64,000 nucleotides of DNA. It comes from Gnetum montanum. Taxonomy: Eukaryota > Streptophyta > Gnetopsida > Gnetales > Gnetaceae. The notes beneath the pieces are model-generated. The model searched no databases. It was not told the DNA's origin and saw only the letters and a list, made by a program, of their open reading frames with translations. The position numbers and the translations under genes are program-made. The stretch is from contig MNCI01009519.1 in NCBI GenBank assembly GCA_015680685.1, positions 794,689-858,688 of the forward strand, written 5' to 3'. This document shows positions 24,702 through 35,558 of this stretch, in pieces; within the stretch, counting starts at the first letter, position 1; each line of letters opens with the position of its first letter.

Positions 24702-24946
24702 TTTTTCTAGCGCTAGAAGGAGAGTTGTCATAGCCGATCTGCATTTTACGGGTAGTCTTGTAAGCTATCTGTACCCATTGTTGATTAACGTAAACATAAT
24801 ACCTCCAAGGTTGTTTACGAAATTATGTGGTGCAGATCGGTCGCTTCGACAATTCCTTTGGAATCCTATGAGATAAAAGCCCTGATTATTATCTTAGTTT
24901 GCATATGTTGTCCTAATTTTTATCTTTTATCATCATTATTTCAAAA
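24702..24946 (+). other. Leader of Element B
   Basis: 245 bp between LTR and first gag ATG; apart from the weak primer-site candidate nothing was recognised. Confidence 0.4.
24708..24725 (+). other. Possible primer binding site of Element B
   Basis: TAGCGCTAGAAGGAGAGT lies 6 bp after the LTR and may be a decayed TGGCGC-type site. The tRNA was not identified. Confidence 0.3.
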
Positions 24947-27271
24947 ATGGTTACATCAACCATAGCCGTTGACACTGCCAATCTCGAAAACCCTTGGACT
25001 CTGCAAGTTACGCCAGTGCAACGACGCCGCTTCCTTAGGCTACAAAACAAGGAGCTGGAGGGACAAGCTCAACGCAGGGAACACTACAATTTCCTCTGCG
25101 CTAAGCTAGCAACAAATCTACCTCTCTATCCATAAGAAGTTGAGGAAAAACGAGAATACGAGCTCATGTACTGCGACAGGAAAGAACTCGTTCCTACCCC
25201 TACCACTTTCATACCCTTGACCGATCAACAAAGGTGGGTCCTAGATCAAATGTTGATGGTAAAGACATCGCTAGAAGAACTAGAAACCATGTTCCATGAA
25301 GAAGTGCTTCACGATGGACAGGACGATCTAGAATCCCACTCTGGGGGAGGAAATCATGCCAATTTCACCATGGCCCCTCCCTCAACAATGTCTTATATAA
25401 ATCCATTGTTCATGGTTACTACACCTTTTTCTAACACGGATCAAGTCCCGCATTCACTGCGTTTACATTTTCATTCTTCGACTATCTTCCTACGTGAGGG
25501 TTCATCATAAATCATTCCTCAGCAGGAAAAATTACCTAACTCGCCTCATCCTGTGCGTGCGCCTATGCCATCACATGTGCATGCAATACCTGCAATGCCA
25601 TCTATGCTCCCGGTTCACATGACAGAGCCTGCCACCACAGCATGGTGGGCTCCCAACATGCCTCTTGTCATGCATCCTACTCAAAACCATCACCATTCCC
25701 ACCTTCAAGGCCACGCCCAGCAAGTGCTAAACCCAATTGCAGGACCACTGCCTGTACCCCCAGCTATGCAAGCAGCGTAACCAATAGCATAGCTGATGGT
25801 GGTTCCCCCATCTGCACTAACCACCAGATTTTGGATGCCATAAACAACATTGCTGGCAAGGACTATCCCGCCAACCATCGGCCAAGCTGTTACCTCTATG
25901 CCACTACCCGAAGTAGCTCCCCCTTCCATTCCACAAATGGCATTGTCGTCTACAGAGCTGGACCAAGCCTTCTAGCTCATTTAGACCCTTATGGAGGAGG
26001 TCAAGTGCCTTAAGGCTGCTGGTTCTGATGTGGTACAGGTCATGGACTTCTACCAGGATGATCATATTAGTTCGGCCGTCCCAATTCTATCATTGCCACC
26101 TGGAATGCCCCTTCCTCATTTCACAAAATACAATGGGAAAGGTGATCCCAATGCTCACCTCATCACTTTCAGGTCAGAGTCCTTATTGCTACAACAATGG
26201 CCGCATACCATCATCTGAGTTTTTACTATGTCCTTAACGGGTAAAGCTTTGGATTGGTATCAAGCACTTCCACGTGCTTCCATTTCAACTTTGGAAGAGT
26301 TGTTAATCCAGTTTGTGACTTTCTTCAAATACAACCTGAAGCCAAAAGTCACACTAGACCAGCTCATGGGAGTTATACAAGACTTGCTTGAGTCAATCCA
26401 AAAGTTCATACAATGGTGGAGCGCCAACTTGAACGAAATCCGCGAACCCATCGCAGATGCCCATCTATTGGCAATCTTCAAGGGAGCAGTCAATGACTTT
26501 ATCAAGTCTAAGCTGTATTACCTTGCCTCTCGTTCCCTCAGCCAAGCCTTTGCCCAGACTAACGGCATCCAAGACGTGGCGAAGGCTAGTAAAGATCCAG
26601 CATATGTGGCCTACAGAAACATCCACAGCAAGGGTAAAGACAAAGCTAAAGCCATGACTACTACAGTCACGACAGTTGCTGAAGGGGTCAAGAAGAAAGG
26701 CAACAATAACAAGAAAATAACTACGGAGCTAGCTGAGCTAGCAACAAGCTCAGGTGGTACAAATCACGAAGCTCCTTCTGTCCCCAAAGCACCTCCACAG
26801 CCGAGGCCAAAATTTGAGCATAAGGATCACTCAAATTACGCAACCCTACCTGTGAAGACTTCAGAACTTCTGAAGAAATTATTGGGAACCGACCATATCT
26901 GGCATAAGGCGGTGTCCGAGGAAGCTCTGAAATGCCACAAGCGCCACTGCGAGTTACTCAAGAATCCCTCCTTAGCTCAACCTAATAAACCACTTGTGCC
27001 TAAGAACTTTAAGCTAGACCGATTCTGCGACTATCATCAATTGTGTGACCATGATACGGAGTACTGCTGGGCATTGAAAGATGACATCCAACGTCTGATA
27101 GATCAAGGGGACTTGATCTTAGATAGCAGTATCCTGACACACCAAGAAAACCAGGTCATGCATGTGTACCAAGACCCATTGAATGCAAACAATGCAAGGT
27201 ACACAATCAACATGGTAGGAATAGAGGGCGATATCAGGTGTACCCGAGGTAGCCTTTTGTGTTGCGAATGA
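24947..27271 (+). pseudogene. gag of Element B (Tat type), degraded
   Basis: Begins MVTSTIAVDTANLENPW; the ATG at 24947 is the first in a long, mildly broken reading. A variable Pro/His/Met-rich part (25370-25780) precedes the gag core. That core is LPPGMPLPHFTKYNGKGDP (26090-26150), LTGKALDWYQALP (26230-26270) and LEELLIQFVTFFKYN..KVTLDQLMG. The long open part 26228-27271 then gives LIDQGDL after CDYHQLCDHDTEYCWALKDD (27027-27086), the CX2H..HX4C motif of Tat/Ogre gags. Stops near 25132, 25508 and 26216, and frame changes at 25780-25990. Encodes capsid/nucleocapsid. Confidence 0.82.
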
Positions 27272-27989
27272 AACCTCACTCAACCCAAATGATAGGTCCA
27301 TCAGCGCCGATGAGTGGCACTCCAAGGCATCGTTTCATCCTTCGAACTTCGTCCCAAAATGCTTCCCGACAACCTGCGATCGTTAAAGCTGCAGCATAGC
27401 CTGTGCCTATACCCAAGGCACCCTTAGTTATCATAGTGCCAAAACTATCAACAGCCCCTACTACGTAGGGGCAATCCTTTAAGTCAAACCCACCTACTGT
27501 CACCATTGATGTGGCCAAGGGTCCTCTTATGCTGGGGTTACCCAAACCTCAACCCCTCGCTTCAGCATCGTTAACCCCACTTGCTAAGGACAAAGAGGGT
27601 ACACGAAATGAATTATCTCCCCCAGGCCAAAGGAATCCTAACCCTCGAACAATTGTCACTCCTCCCCGCGAAATTCGCCTCTTAGGGCGAATGGAGGAGG
27701 AAAAGGTTGACAGAAACTCTGATCGTGGGCAACATCTCTTTGATGCCCTGGCACAAGTCAAACAGGCTTTGAAATAGAAAAATATGATGTTGAGCCTTTA
27801 TGACTTGCTCATGACCTCACAAACATATCGTGAAGCTATGGTTTGCATGCTAATGTCCATACCTGTGGACGAAAGCCTGCCAGCAGACGAAGGAGCAATT
27901 CACTCCATCATGCTTCCCCCTTCCACTAAAAAAATTGATCCCACCCCATTGATCTTTCATGACGAATCCATCAAGGATGACCCTGAGGG
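27272..27989 (+). other. gag-protease linker of Element B
   Basis: A plus-strand reading can be followed in pieces (27511-27777 RNPNPRTIVTPP, EKVDRNSDRGQ). It is low-complexity and charged, as in the gag-PR linker of Tat elements. No domain seen. Confidence 0.4.
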
Positions 27990-28620
27990 TCAAGTGACTA
28001 CAGCACCCATGTTCATCACTATCCGGGTCGACCAGCACTGAATCCGGAGAGTACATGTAGATGACGAGGCGACCACTAATGTCATCCCTTATCCCATAGT
28101 GGATAAATTAGGCTTGATCGATTAGATTAGTCCTACAACAACTTCATGCCTAAAGTCATTCAATGGGGCACAGGTGCAGGTTAAAGGGACCATCCACATC
28201 AACTTTGTGGCAGGGGATCAGTTGCCCATAGACGCTACATTTATCGTGGTTGAAGAGATTCCTGGATTCAATCTAATTCTTGGGAGGTCTTGGTTAGCCC
28301 AATTGAGAGCAGTTTTGTCATCCATTCATTAGGAAATCCATTTTCCTTACGTAGGGGGAGAAGTGGTTATCCGCAGTGATGAAATAATCCCTTAGGCTCT
28401 TAATAAGATAGAGACCAAACAAGGGTCAGAGATAGAAATGTCTGAGAATCAGTCCCCTGTTCTAGTACCCGAGCAAGCTGAAATAGTGGCTGATGATAGT
28501 CTAACTTGGGCCGAACTACCATTCCTAGGGGAAGATTGTGATGTGAAGGAAAAGGGCCATAAATCTCCCCATCCTTACGCGTCGTTAAAGACGAAGGAAA
28601 TTAAGAAACAGTTACGGAGT
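27990..28620 (+). pseudogene. Aspartic protease of Element B
   Basis: RVHVDDEATTNVIPYPIVDK (28050-28110) corresponds to the RVLVDGGSALNVxP active-site block of Tat/Ogre proteases. Here the D-G/D-S motif has become DDEA, so catalysis would be lost. Later blocks QVKGTIHINFVAGD and IPGFNLILGRSWL (28260-28300) match the flap and the C-terminal ILGRxWL element. In-frame stops at 28123, 28330 and 28394. The reading ends at the stop 28621, far from the reverse transcriptase at 34190. Confidence 0.75.
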
Positions 28621-28799
28621 TAGCAAGTAAAACAATGTTGCCTAACTACTAGGGTCTCATCAATCACTCTGCTTATGCTTATTGTCTATGCTTCTTATGT
28701 TTATGCATGTATTTATGCTTTCCGCAAGTTAATTTCATTATGCTCTTGTTTACCTTTGTGTTTAGCTTTACGTTTTTATCTTTTTTACTCCTATTATGC

Positions 28800-29235
28800 T
28801 ACAGCCCGAAATGACCTTAAACTAGCAACTGTATCTACACTTCACACTCAATTACGCAAAGGCCCAAAATGGCCTTAAACTAGCAACATTCTACATTTTG
28901 TACTCAAATTACACAAAGGCCCGAAATGGCCCTAAACTAGCAACTTCATTTACGCATGGCACTTGAATCAGCTACGGCCCAAAATGGTCTTAAACTAGCA
29001 ATTTCACTTACCCTTTGTATGTAAATCCCATTTACGCTTCGAACGCAAATTTCATTCACGCTCTATACTGGAATCCAATTTACGCTTACTTTTCATACTT
29101 GAAAACTAAAAACAACAAAAAGAGGCCTGAAACGGCCTTAACCAGGGCCCGAAATGGCCTTAAACTAGCAATATCATTTATGTTTTACATTTAGACAATT
29201 TAATAGTCTGCGACGGTTTCAAACTAGTAACCACA
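28800..29235 (+). repeat. Array of GGCCCGAAATGGCCTTAAAC units
   Basis: At least six units of the form GGCCCRAAATGGCCTTAAAC followed by TAGCAA (near 28803, 28860, 28918, 28975, 29145, with a worn one near 29200), spaced 57-58 bp in the first four. It lies just past the protease and before the 3' end of the antisense gene. Related cores occur at 37500-37860 and 54105-54300. Confidence 0.8.
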
Positions 29236-29417
29236 TTGACACTATGCTCTCAAAACTAATCACAACTTATCACAACGTTAAAACCTACGATACATTTTAC
29301 ATAAAGAGAAAACAATGAAAAGAACATTAACATTAGTACCAAAATTTTTCCCTAATAAGTTAAAAAGAAGAAAAACAGTCTCTTGTCTTCACCACAATAA
29401 AACATCAGGTTAATACA

Positions 29418-32400
29418 TTATGCATCCCCCTCACTACCACTGTCTCCTGTATCCCCTAGTTCAATTTCTACTCCGAGGAGGTCGTCCTCATAGAGGCCAC
29501 CCTTTTCACGAGGAACCCCTCACAAGGGTGATCCTCTTCGTGAGATCCTTCAGCACGCTCCGTCTCCTACAAGGGTCACTACCTTCATTAGCTTCATCCT
29601 GTTCAAGAATTTCCCCAGGTTGTTCCTGCGATCAGCCATGGCACATAGATTAACATCGTTGTCAAAACTAGGTATAATAAAATACAATAATACTACAACT
29701 CACCCGTGACAGTCCAACATCAGTAGCAAAGGGGGCTTGTTCTAAGCTAATCCACAGATGGTGCATGATTTCGTCCTCGGTGAGCTCAGACCAAACCCCG
29801 TCTCCTAGATCAGTTCTAGCCTTGACCTTCCCCTTCTCCACGGGAGTTCATCAGGATGGTTCAGGGAAGAAGGAAGGTATGGTAGTCTCACCTCCAAGAA
29901 GAGTAACTTCCCATTCCGAAGAGGTACTCATTGTCACTTGCTCCTAGAACTTTTCAAATGCCTTGGAAGTGCCTATAATGTGAAGAAACAGTCGAAGGGA
30001 TTGAGCCTCAATTGCAAAATCCCTATAGTGTTGATGGTAGGTACCGCTTTCTCATTTGTAAACATGTTTATGATCCTTCTGCATCTACCCCCACTCTTGT
30101 ACACTCGTGCTATAATCCTTCCAGTCTTGGTTCTTCTGAGCAAGGAGGTCCATCTACATGCGTTGTTCAACCAGTTCACGGCTAGTTTGGACGTTGTTCC
30201 TAACAACAGCCTAGTAATGGGCGTAGTCAACAACAGTTGTCCTCCAGTCTTCACCTCCCATTTCCTAGGCTTGCAGGAACTCATTCCGTGATCTTAGATC
30301 CCCGACCTCATCGCGTAGAGCTATTCTCTCCTTCTCTGACCTCTACAATCTCTTCCAGAGGTTCTCGTTTACATTCTAACACTCCCATAAGGAGCGAGTT
30401 GAGCGTAAAGCACATTTACGCATTTCTTCGTAAATGTTGTATGGCACAACGGTCGCTTCTGATGACGGCCCGACAATGTCTAAATCAATGGGTGCTAACG
30501 AGTCCCACCTGAGGCAAGCTCCTAATAACATGAAAATAACAGTTAGGCATAATTAAGTAGCATAATGTCACAGTAAAATAACCTCTACATAATGATCATA
30601 GTGTACCAGCTTCAAGATTGATTCGCTCTAAGCGACCAATCATATCTTGAACGACCCCTTCCATAAAGGTGAATTTATCAAGAAATTCACCCCAGGATTG
30701 AGTCACCACCACTGTCAAGGGCACGCTCTGGTCACCTGTTACATAGGACAAAAGGTATGACTAAGATATTACAACAACTAGTACAAAATAAAAATTAATT
30801 TTATCAAGCGACAAACCACTTGCCTCAGTTAATTCCAGCCAAAAGGACTTCGACATCCTTCACAGCTATCTCCTCTTCACACGCAGGAGGCTGTGCACTC
30901 CTCATCTTATTAACTGGGGCCTCTTCTTCCGAGACCGAGGCCTCTTCTCCATGCCGTAAGACCATAGCCCCTGTTTTAGGGGTCAACCGGTCTGTAACCT
31001 TTTCCATTGTCAGACAACATGGCTAGTTAACATAGGATTGCACTTTTTGTTCAATGAATGTTACGCTACATAACGACGTCTCTACACAAACTGTAACCGT
31101 TAATACATCTTCACACTTACCTCTTGGAGGATTGCTCCTTTGAAATTTGATCTGCATCTTCCTCCTAACACCACCTGCTGGCTCGGAAGATCCCTCATTC
31201 AAATAAGGCTTTTTCTGTGGCACTAATGAATCCACTATCTCAGCAGCAAGGCGCTTCCCTATCGACACATCACTGGTGTAAGAGGGAGGTGCTCCACCCA
31301 CACTATTTTGGCCCCGTGTTCAAGGTGCAACCATACTCCTAGTCATCATCGACAGTGACTCCCCAATTCCCTCAGGTGGGTCTTGTGATCAGACAGTGCT
31401 GAAAATATGGGAGATCCATGGTTTGGAGATCTGGATGCGATCCTGTTACACGTAGAACCCATTCCTCTAGACCACCAGAAATTTGGCAAAAGGCTGGAAG
31501 CAAGCTATTAAGAAGGCAAAATTCACATTGAAATGGGTTTCGAGCTTCTGGCAAAGCTTGATCATCTCAACGCGCAAGCCTTCAGCAAAATAACTCACCC
31601 AATTGAAGCATGTCCCCTCCTCTAAGACCTCTCGCATGATTCATGCCTGCTCAATGGTGAGGAATCTCCCCTGCTAGAGTGTCTTGGGGAAGGCCCAGGC
31701 CTGAAAAAGGGGGTAAATGGTGTTGGCCACCGCCAACACAATCCTATCGCTGGGGATCCCTTTACTATCTTTCCAACCCCCCAGCCACTCCTCTATCTCC
31801 TTATGGAGCTAACCGTTGGAGGGGACCCCAAAGAAATCGGCGAACAACTAAGCGTCAATGTCAAAATTTACGTGCACATTACGTACACGTACGCAGAGAT
31901 GCTCAGCTTCCTCGCTAAAGGAGTTGACCAGGGTTAACATTTCACCTGCAGTAGTGTTAGGGGTTATGGCTAGAAAAGGTCCATCAGTCCAGCTTCCCGA
32001 ATGTTATTGGTTATTACAATCGAGGCCACTCTATGGCCAAGCCAACATTGTGCCTCCTTTATGTCACCATAACAGAAGAAGAGACTGCTAGCCTCATGAC
32101 CCAAAGCCATAATCGTAATCTCCCGTGATTCCTTGACTATTAACAAAAATATATAGTTAAACCAAAATGAATTTACATCATCATCACACAATATTGACAC
32201 AATTCATTATTATGACAAAGCTTACCAGGCTCGAAAGGTAAAGGAAACGGAGGAATTTTCCTTTGTACATCAACAGCAGTGAGGGGAGGGTCTAGAGTCC
32301 ACTCCCTATCCAGCCATCCNNNNNNNNNNNNNNNNNNNNNNNNNNNNNNNNNNNNNNNNNNNNNNNNNNNNNNNNNNNNNNNNNNNNNNNNNNNNNNNNN

Positions 32401-33439
32401 NNNNNNNNNNNNNNNNNNNNNNNNNNNNNNNNNNNNNNNNNNNNNNNNNNNNNNNNNNNNNNNNNNNNNNNNNNNNNNNNNNNNNNNNNNNNNNNNNNNN
32501 NNNNNNNNNNNNNNNNNNCATGATAATAGTTAAACCTGGGCATTTCCTAGATCTAGCCTAAACGCCTTAAACCCTTGACATTCTGTTCATGGTCTTATGC
32601 CCGCATAGTTTCAATCACGTCGTCAGACAGAAATGCTAAGATGCTTTGCGTCGAACCAACTAATAACATCTCTAAAATAGTTGTAGCTTTATCGCCTGGT
32701 AAATGCAACTAGATGATTATGCTATGGTTGCGAAGTAGAAATTGCAAAGAATCCCATGCACCTCTTTAGAACCATACCGCCTCCCCCTTTAGATGAGCAT
32801 GAGGGGGAGGAACATTGGCCGCGAGCACATGAACGCAGCATAGAACGCCCACGATGTCCAAAACGATTAGGACGGGCTTTAGCATAATACTGTAGGACAT
32901 AAACATACTACTGTTAGAAAAAATCTAGACATGAATATTTGTTACGCCACACTAGGGCTCACACAATTCCTAGAAAATTACAGCGTATACTAGAGGCGCA
33001 TAGCCAAAATCGCCTAAACCCTTGTAATAGATCAAGGTCCATCTCTGACAAAGGCGACGAAAGCAAATACTGCATATTACTCCAACACAACATATCATTA
33101 TCACAGAAATTCTCATTTCGTTACGTTTACACGCTACACCTTATCTCTATACAACATTATTTCTTATCGCCTAAACCTTCATAACGATAGTTCAATTCAT
33201 GCAGATAGACATTAATGCCATGATACAACATTAGAACCCAAAATAGACAAACCACAACGCTGCAACAAACATGACAATAGTGTAAAAATGAAACAAAAAA
33301 AAGGGTGAACAGCGACTTACCGGTTAAGCGGGGTAACATCCAGAGCTTCTACTCTAGCCTATGAAACCCGTTGCACACTCTCCTGCATCTCATCTATCCT
33401 GGCCAACTTAGCATTCTTACCTTTAACCTTGGGTGTCAT
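29418..33439 (-). pseudogene. Antisense, intron-containing accessory gene in Element B
   Basis: Minus-strand gene in seven visible coding blocks: 33439-33321, 32910-32226 (holding the N run), 32136-31121, 31022-30834, 30735-30607, 30521-29704, 29635-29418. Introns are 410, 89, 98, 98, 85 and 68 bp, all GT-AG except one GC-AG (30833-30736). Start MTPKVKGKNAKLARIDEM; end GDSGSEGDA then TAA. The middle part has DRIVLAVANTIYPLFQAWAF, LTIEQA-IMREVLEEGTCFN, YFAEGLRVEMIKLCQKLE and FNVNFAFLI, similar in pattern to the accessory gene of Elements 1 and A. The 30521-29704 block is one frame with ten stops, is Gln/Glu/Lys-rich and probably helical. Frameshifts lie near 32000, near 31020 and in the last block. 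Function unknown. Confidence 0.75.
32320..32518. other. Assembly gap (199 N)
   Basis: Run of N inside the second coding block of the antisense gene. The readings on both sides continue the gene; the true length and any intron inside are unknown. Confidence 0.98.
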
Positions 33440-34018
33440 TGTCACAAAGGTCAAAATTGAACAAATTCCTTGTAAAATCGTCTGCTCATGCCTTGTTTAC
33501 GCTCTCTTCTCGCTATAACCAAGTCCAAATTCGTGATATCGGTAACCTGTTTTGAGTATGAACCACTAGGTTATAAACAAGATTCTTGAAACCAACTGAT
33601 TATTTATGCCCGATTGATGTGGAACTTTCTCGAAACGCGTGTGTCAGTATGACATAAAATGAAAATATTTGGGCATTAATGTTGGAGATATCGTTTGCGT
33701 CATGATCCAAAATGACCCTAAACTAACGCATAGCTTATCACCTCGTAATTCAGCCGCATTAACTACGATTAGTGCGAAATTCAAATCCAGCTATTTTTAC
33801 ATGCTAGACACACCACGTTACACCTTTCATCTCATTTCATATGCTAGCATCTAGACAGCTTCGCTTGACACTTCTTTTTACAAACTGCATATTTGCAATG
33901 ATCCACTAAGACCTTAAACTGGAAACTTCTCTAACACACCATCCTGACACAAAAACAAACAAAATTTTATCATTTAACAAATTAGCATAAAAAAAATGTA
34001 GCAACTTCCTTTTTTGGT
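33440..34018. other. Upstream region of the antisense gene
   Basis: No coding similarity. On the minus strand a TATA-like CATAAATAATC lies near 33610, about 170 bp before the antisense ATG, and could serve as its promoter. Two isolated units of the TTAAACTAGC-type repeat (CCCTAAACTAAC at 33717, CCTTAAACTGGAAAC at 33912) are present. Confidence 0.4.
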
Positions 34019-34185
34019 GATTTGCAAGATCACTCGCAAATGGATGCAGCTTTNCTTGCGTCATAAAGAGAAAGGTTTGTTCTTACTAGCATGTGATCGT
34101 ACTATCTAACGACCTTCCCATGCGGCCTTGTTAATACTAAGGGTGTGGATAAAGCTGCATCCATTTGCGAGTGATCTTGCAAATC
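34019..34185. repeat. 35-bp perfect inverted repeat, each arm followed by a single N
   Basis: Arms 34019-34053 and 34151-34185 are exact reverse complements; single Ns stand at 34054 and 34186. Most likely a join artefact in the assembly. Confidence 0.9.
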
Positions 34186-34189
34186 NCCT

Positions 34190-35510
34190 GGAGGCTGGTG
34201 ATGTAACCGAGGACCCTCTCAACGAGGTCCCTGTGGTTACGCACAAAGGAGAAAATAAAACTCTAAAGGTTAGTTCTCTCCTAGACCAACAGATGTAGAA
34301 TGACATGACCCAAGTGCTCCAAAGCAATGCTGTTGTATTCGTGTGGTCATATAAAGACATGCCAGGTTTAAACTCGAGATTAATACAAAACAACATCATC
34401 TTAGACCCATGCATCAAACCAATTAGATAGAAGGCACGAAAGATTAAGCTGGAAATCATGCTAGCAGTGTGTCATGAAATCACCAAGTTATATCAGGCTG
34501 GTTTCATCCGTGTGGTTGATTACTCCGATTGGGTGTCCAACATTGTAGTTGTCTCTAAGCAAATGGGAGGCATACGCATCTGCATAGACTTCTGGGATTT
34601 GAACAAAGCTACAATTAAGGACAACTTCCCGTTACCGAGTATCGACCAACTAATCGACGCAACAGCTGGGCATGCGCTCCTGTCCTTTATGGATGGTTTC
34701 TCAGGCTATAATCAAATTTGTATTAACCTAGAGCACCAATTGACCACAACATTCATGATGCCCTGGGGGACCTTCTGCTACACCATGATGTCTTTCGGGT
34801 TAAAGAATGCTGGAGCAACATATCAATGAGCCATGACATACATCTTTAGCGATTACCTCTTAGGAAGATTGAACGACTATGTAGATGACACAGCTATCAA
34901 ATCTATAAAGTCAGAAGATCATTCACGAGACCTGGAGTTAGTCCTTAAACGATGTCTCCAACATGACTTATGGCTTAACCCAAAGAAATGTGTATTCAGA
35001 ATCAAAACTGAACATATGTTGGAGTTTGTGGTATCAGAGACTGGCATCCGAGTCGACCCCGACAAGGTTAAGGCCATCGTTGAGTTGATGCCACCAACAA
35101 ATCTCAAGGAACTATGTGGGTTACAGGGTAGGCTTCAGTTCATCAGGTGGTTCATTTCAAAGTTAATAGATAAATTGCATCCCATGCAACATCTTTTGAA
35201 GAAGGGTGTCAATTTTGAATGGACTGATGACTGCCAGCATGCATTTGACAACTTAAAAGAAGAGCTACAACATTTACCAATGGTTTTTCCGCCACAAAGG
35301 GATCAACCTTTCTACATTTATCTACCTAACTCTAACGTGTCTATAGCTGCATTACTTTGCCAGAAAAGGAATGATGGGTCAGAAGCACCTATCTATTACC
35401 TCAGTCATGCTCTATTTGCATACGAAACAAGGTACAATGAAGTGGAGCATAACTGTTTGGCATTAGTTTTCACACTTAAGAAATGTAGGCATTATATTTT
35501 CTGTAATTAG
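34190..35510 (+). pseudogene. Reverse transcriptase and RNase H of Element B
   Basis: RT reads AGFIRVVDYSDWVSNIVVV, GGIRICIDFWDLNKATIKDN, PLPSIDQLID, LSFMDGFSGYNQI, TTFMMPWGTFCYTMMSFGLK and LNDYVDDTAIKS (34870-34905, catalytic YVDD intact). The thumb follows, then the connection/RNase H stretch YIYLPNSNVSIAALLCQK..PIYYLSHAL..ETRYNEVEHNCLALVF. Stops at about 34296, 34428, 34830 and 35508. This first RNase H lacks obvious catalytic acids, as usual in Tat elements, where a second one takes over. Confidence 0.88.
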
Positions 35511-35558
35511 GTCAACATAATTTGTAAAAGTAACGTTCTGCGGGCTATCTCTAACAAT

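Noticed and set aside
28800-29235. CRISPR-like array
   Set aside because: Units are degenerate, spacers are not unique constant-length sequences, and this is a plant retrotransposon.
32279-32543. Open frames running through the N block
   Set aside because: They are open only because N codons cannot be stops.
34458-35510. Endogenous pararetrovirus (caulimovirid) reverse transcriptase
   Set aside because: It is followed by a second RNase H and an integrase and flanked by LTRs with a target duplication, so it is a Ty3-type element.
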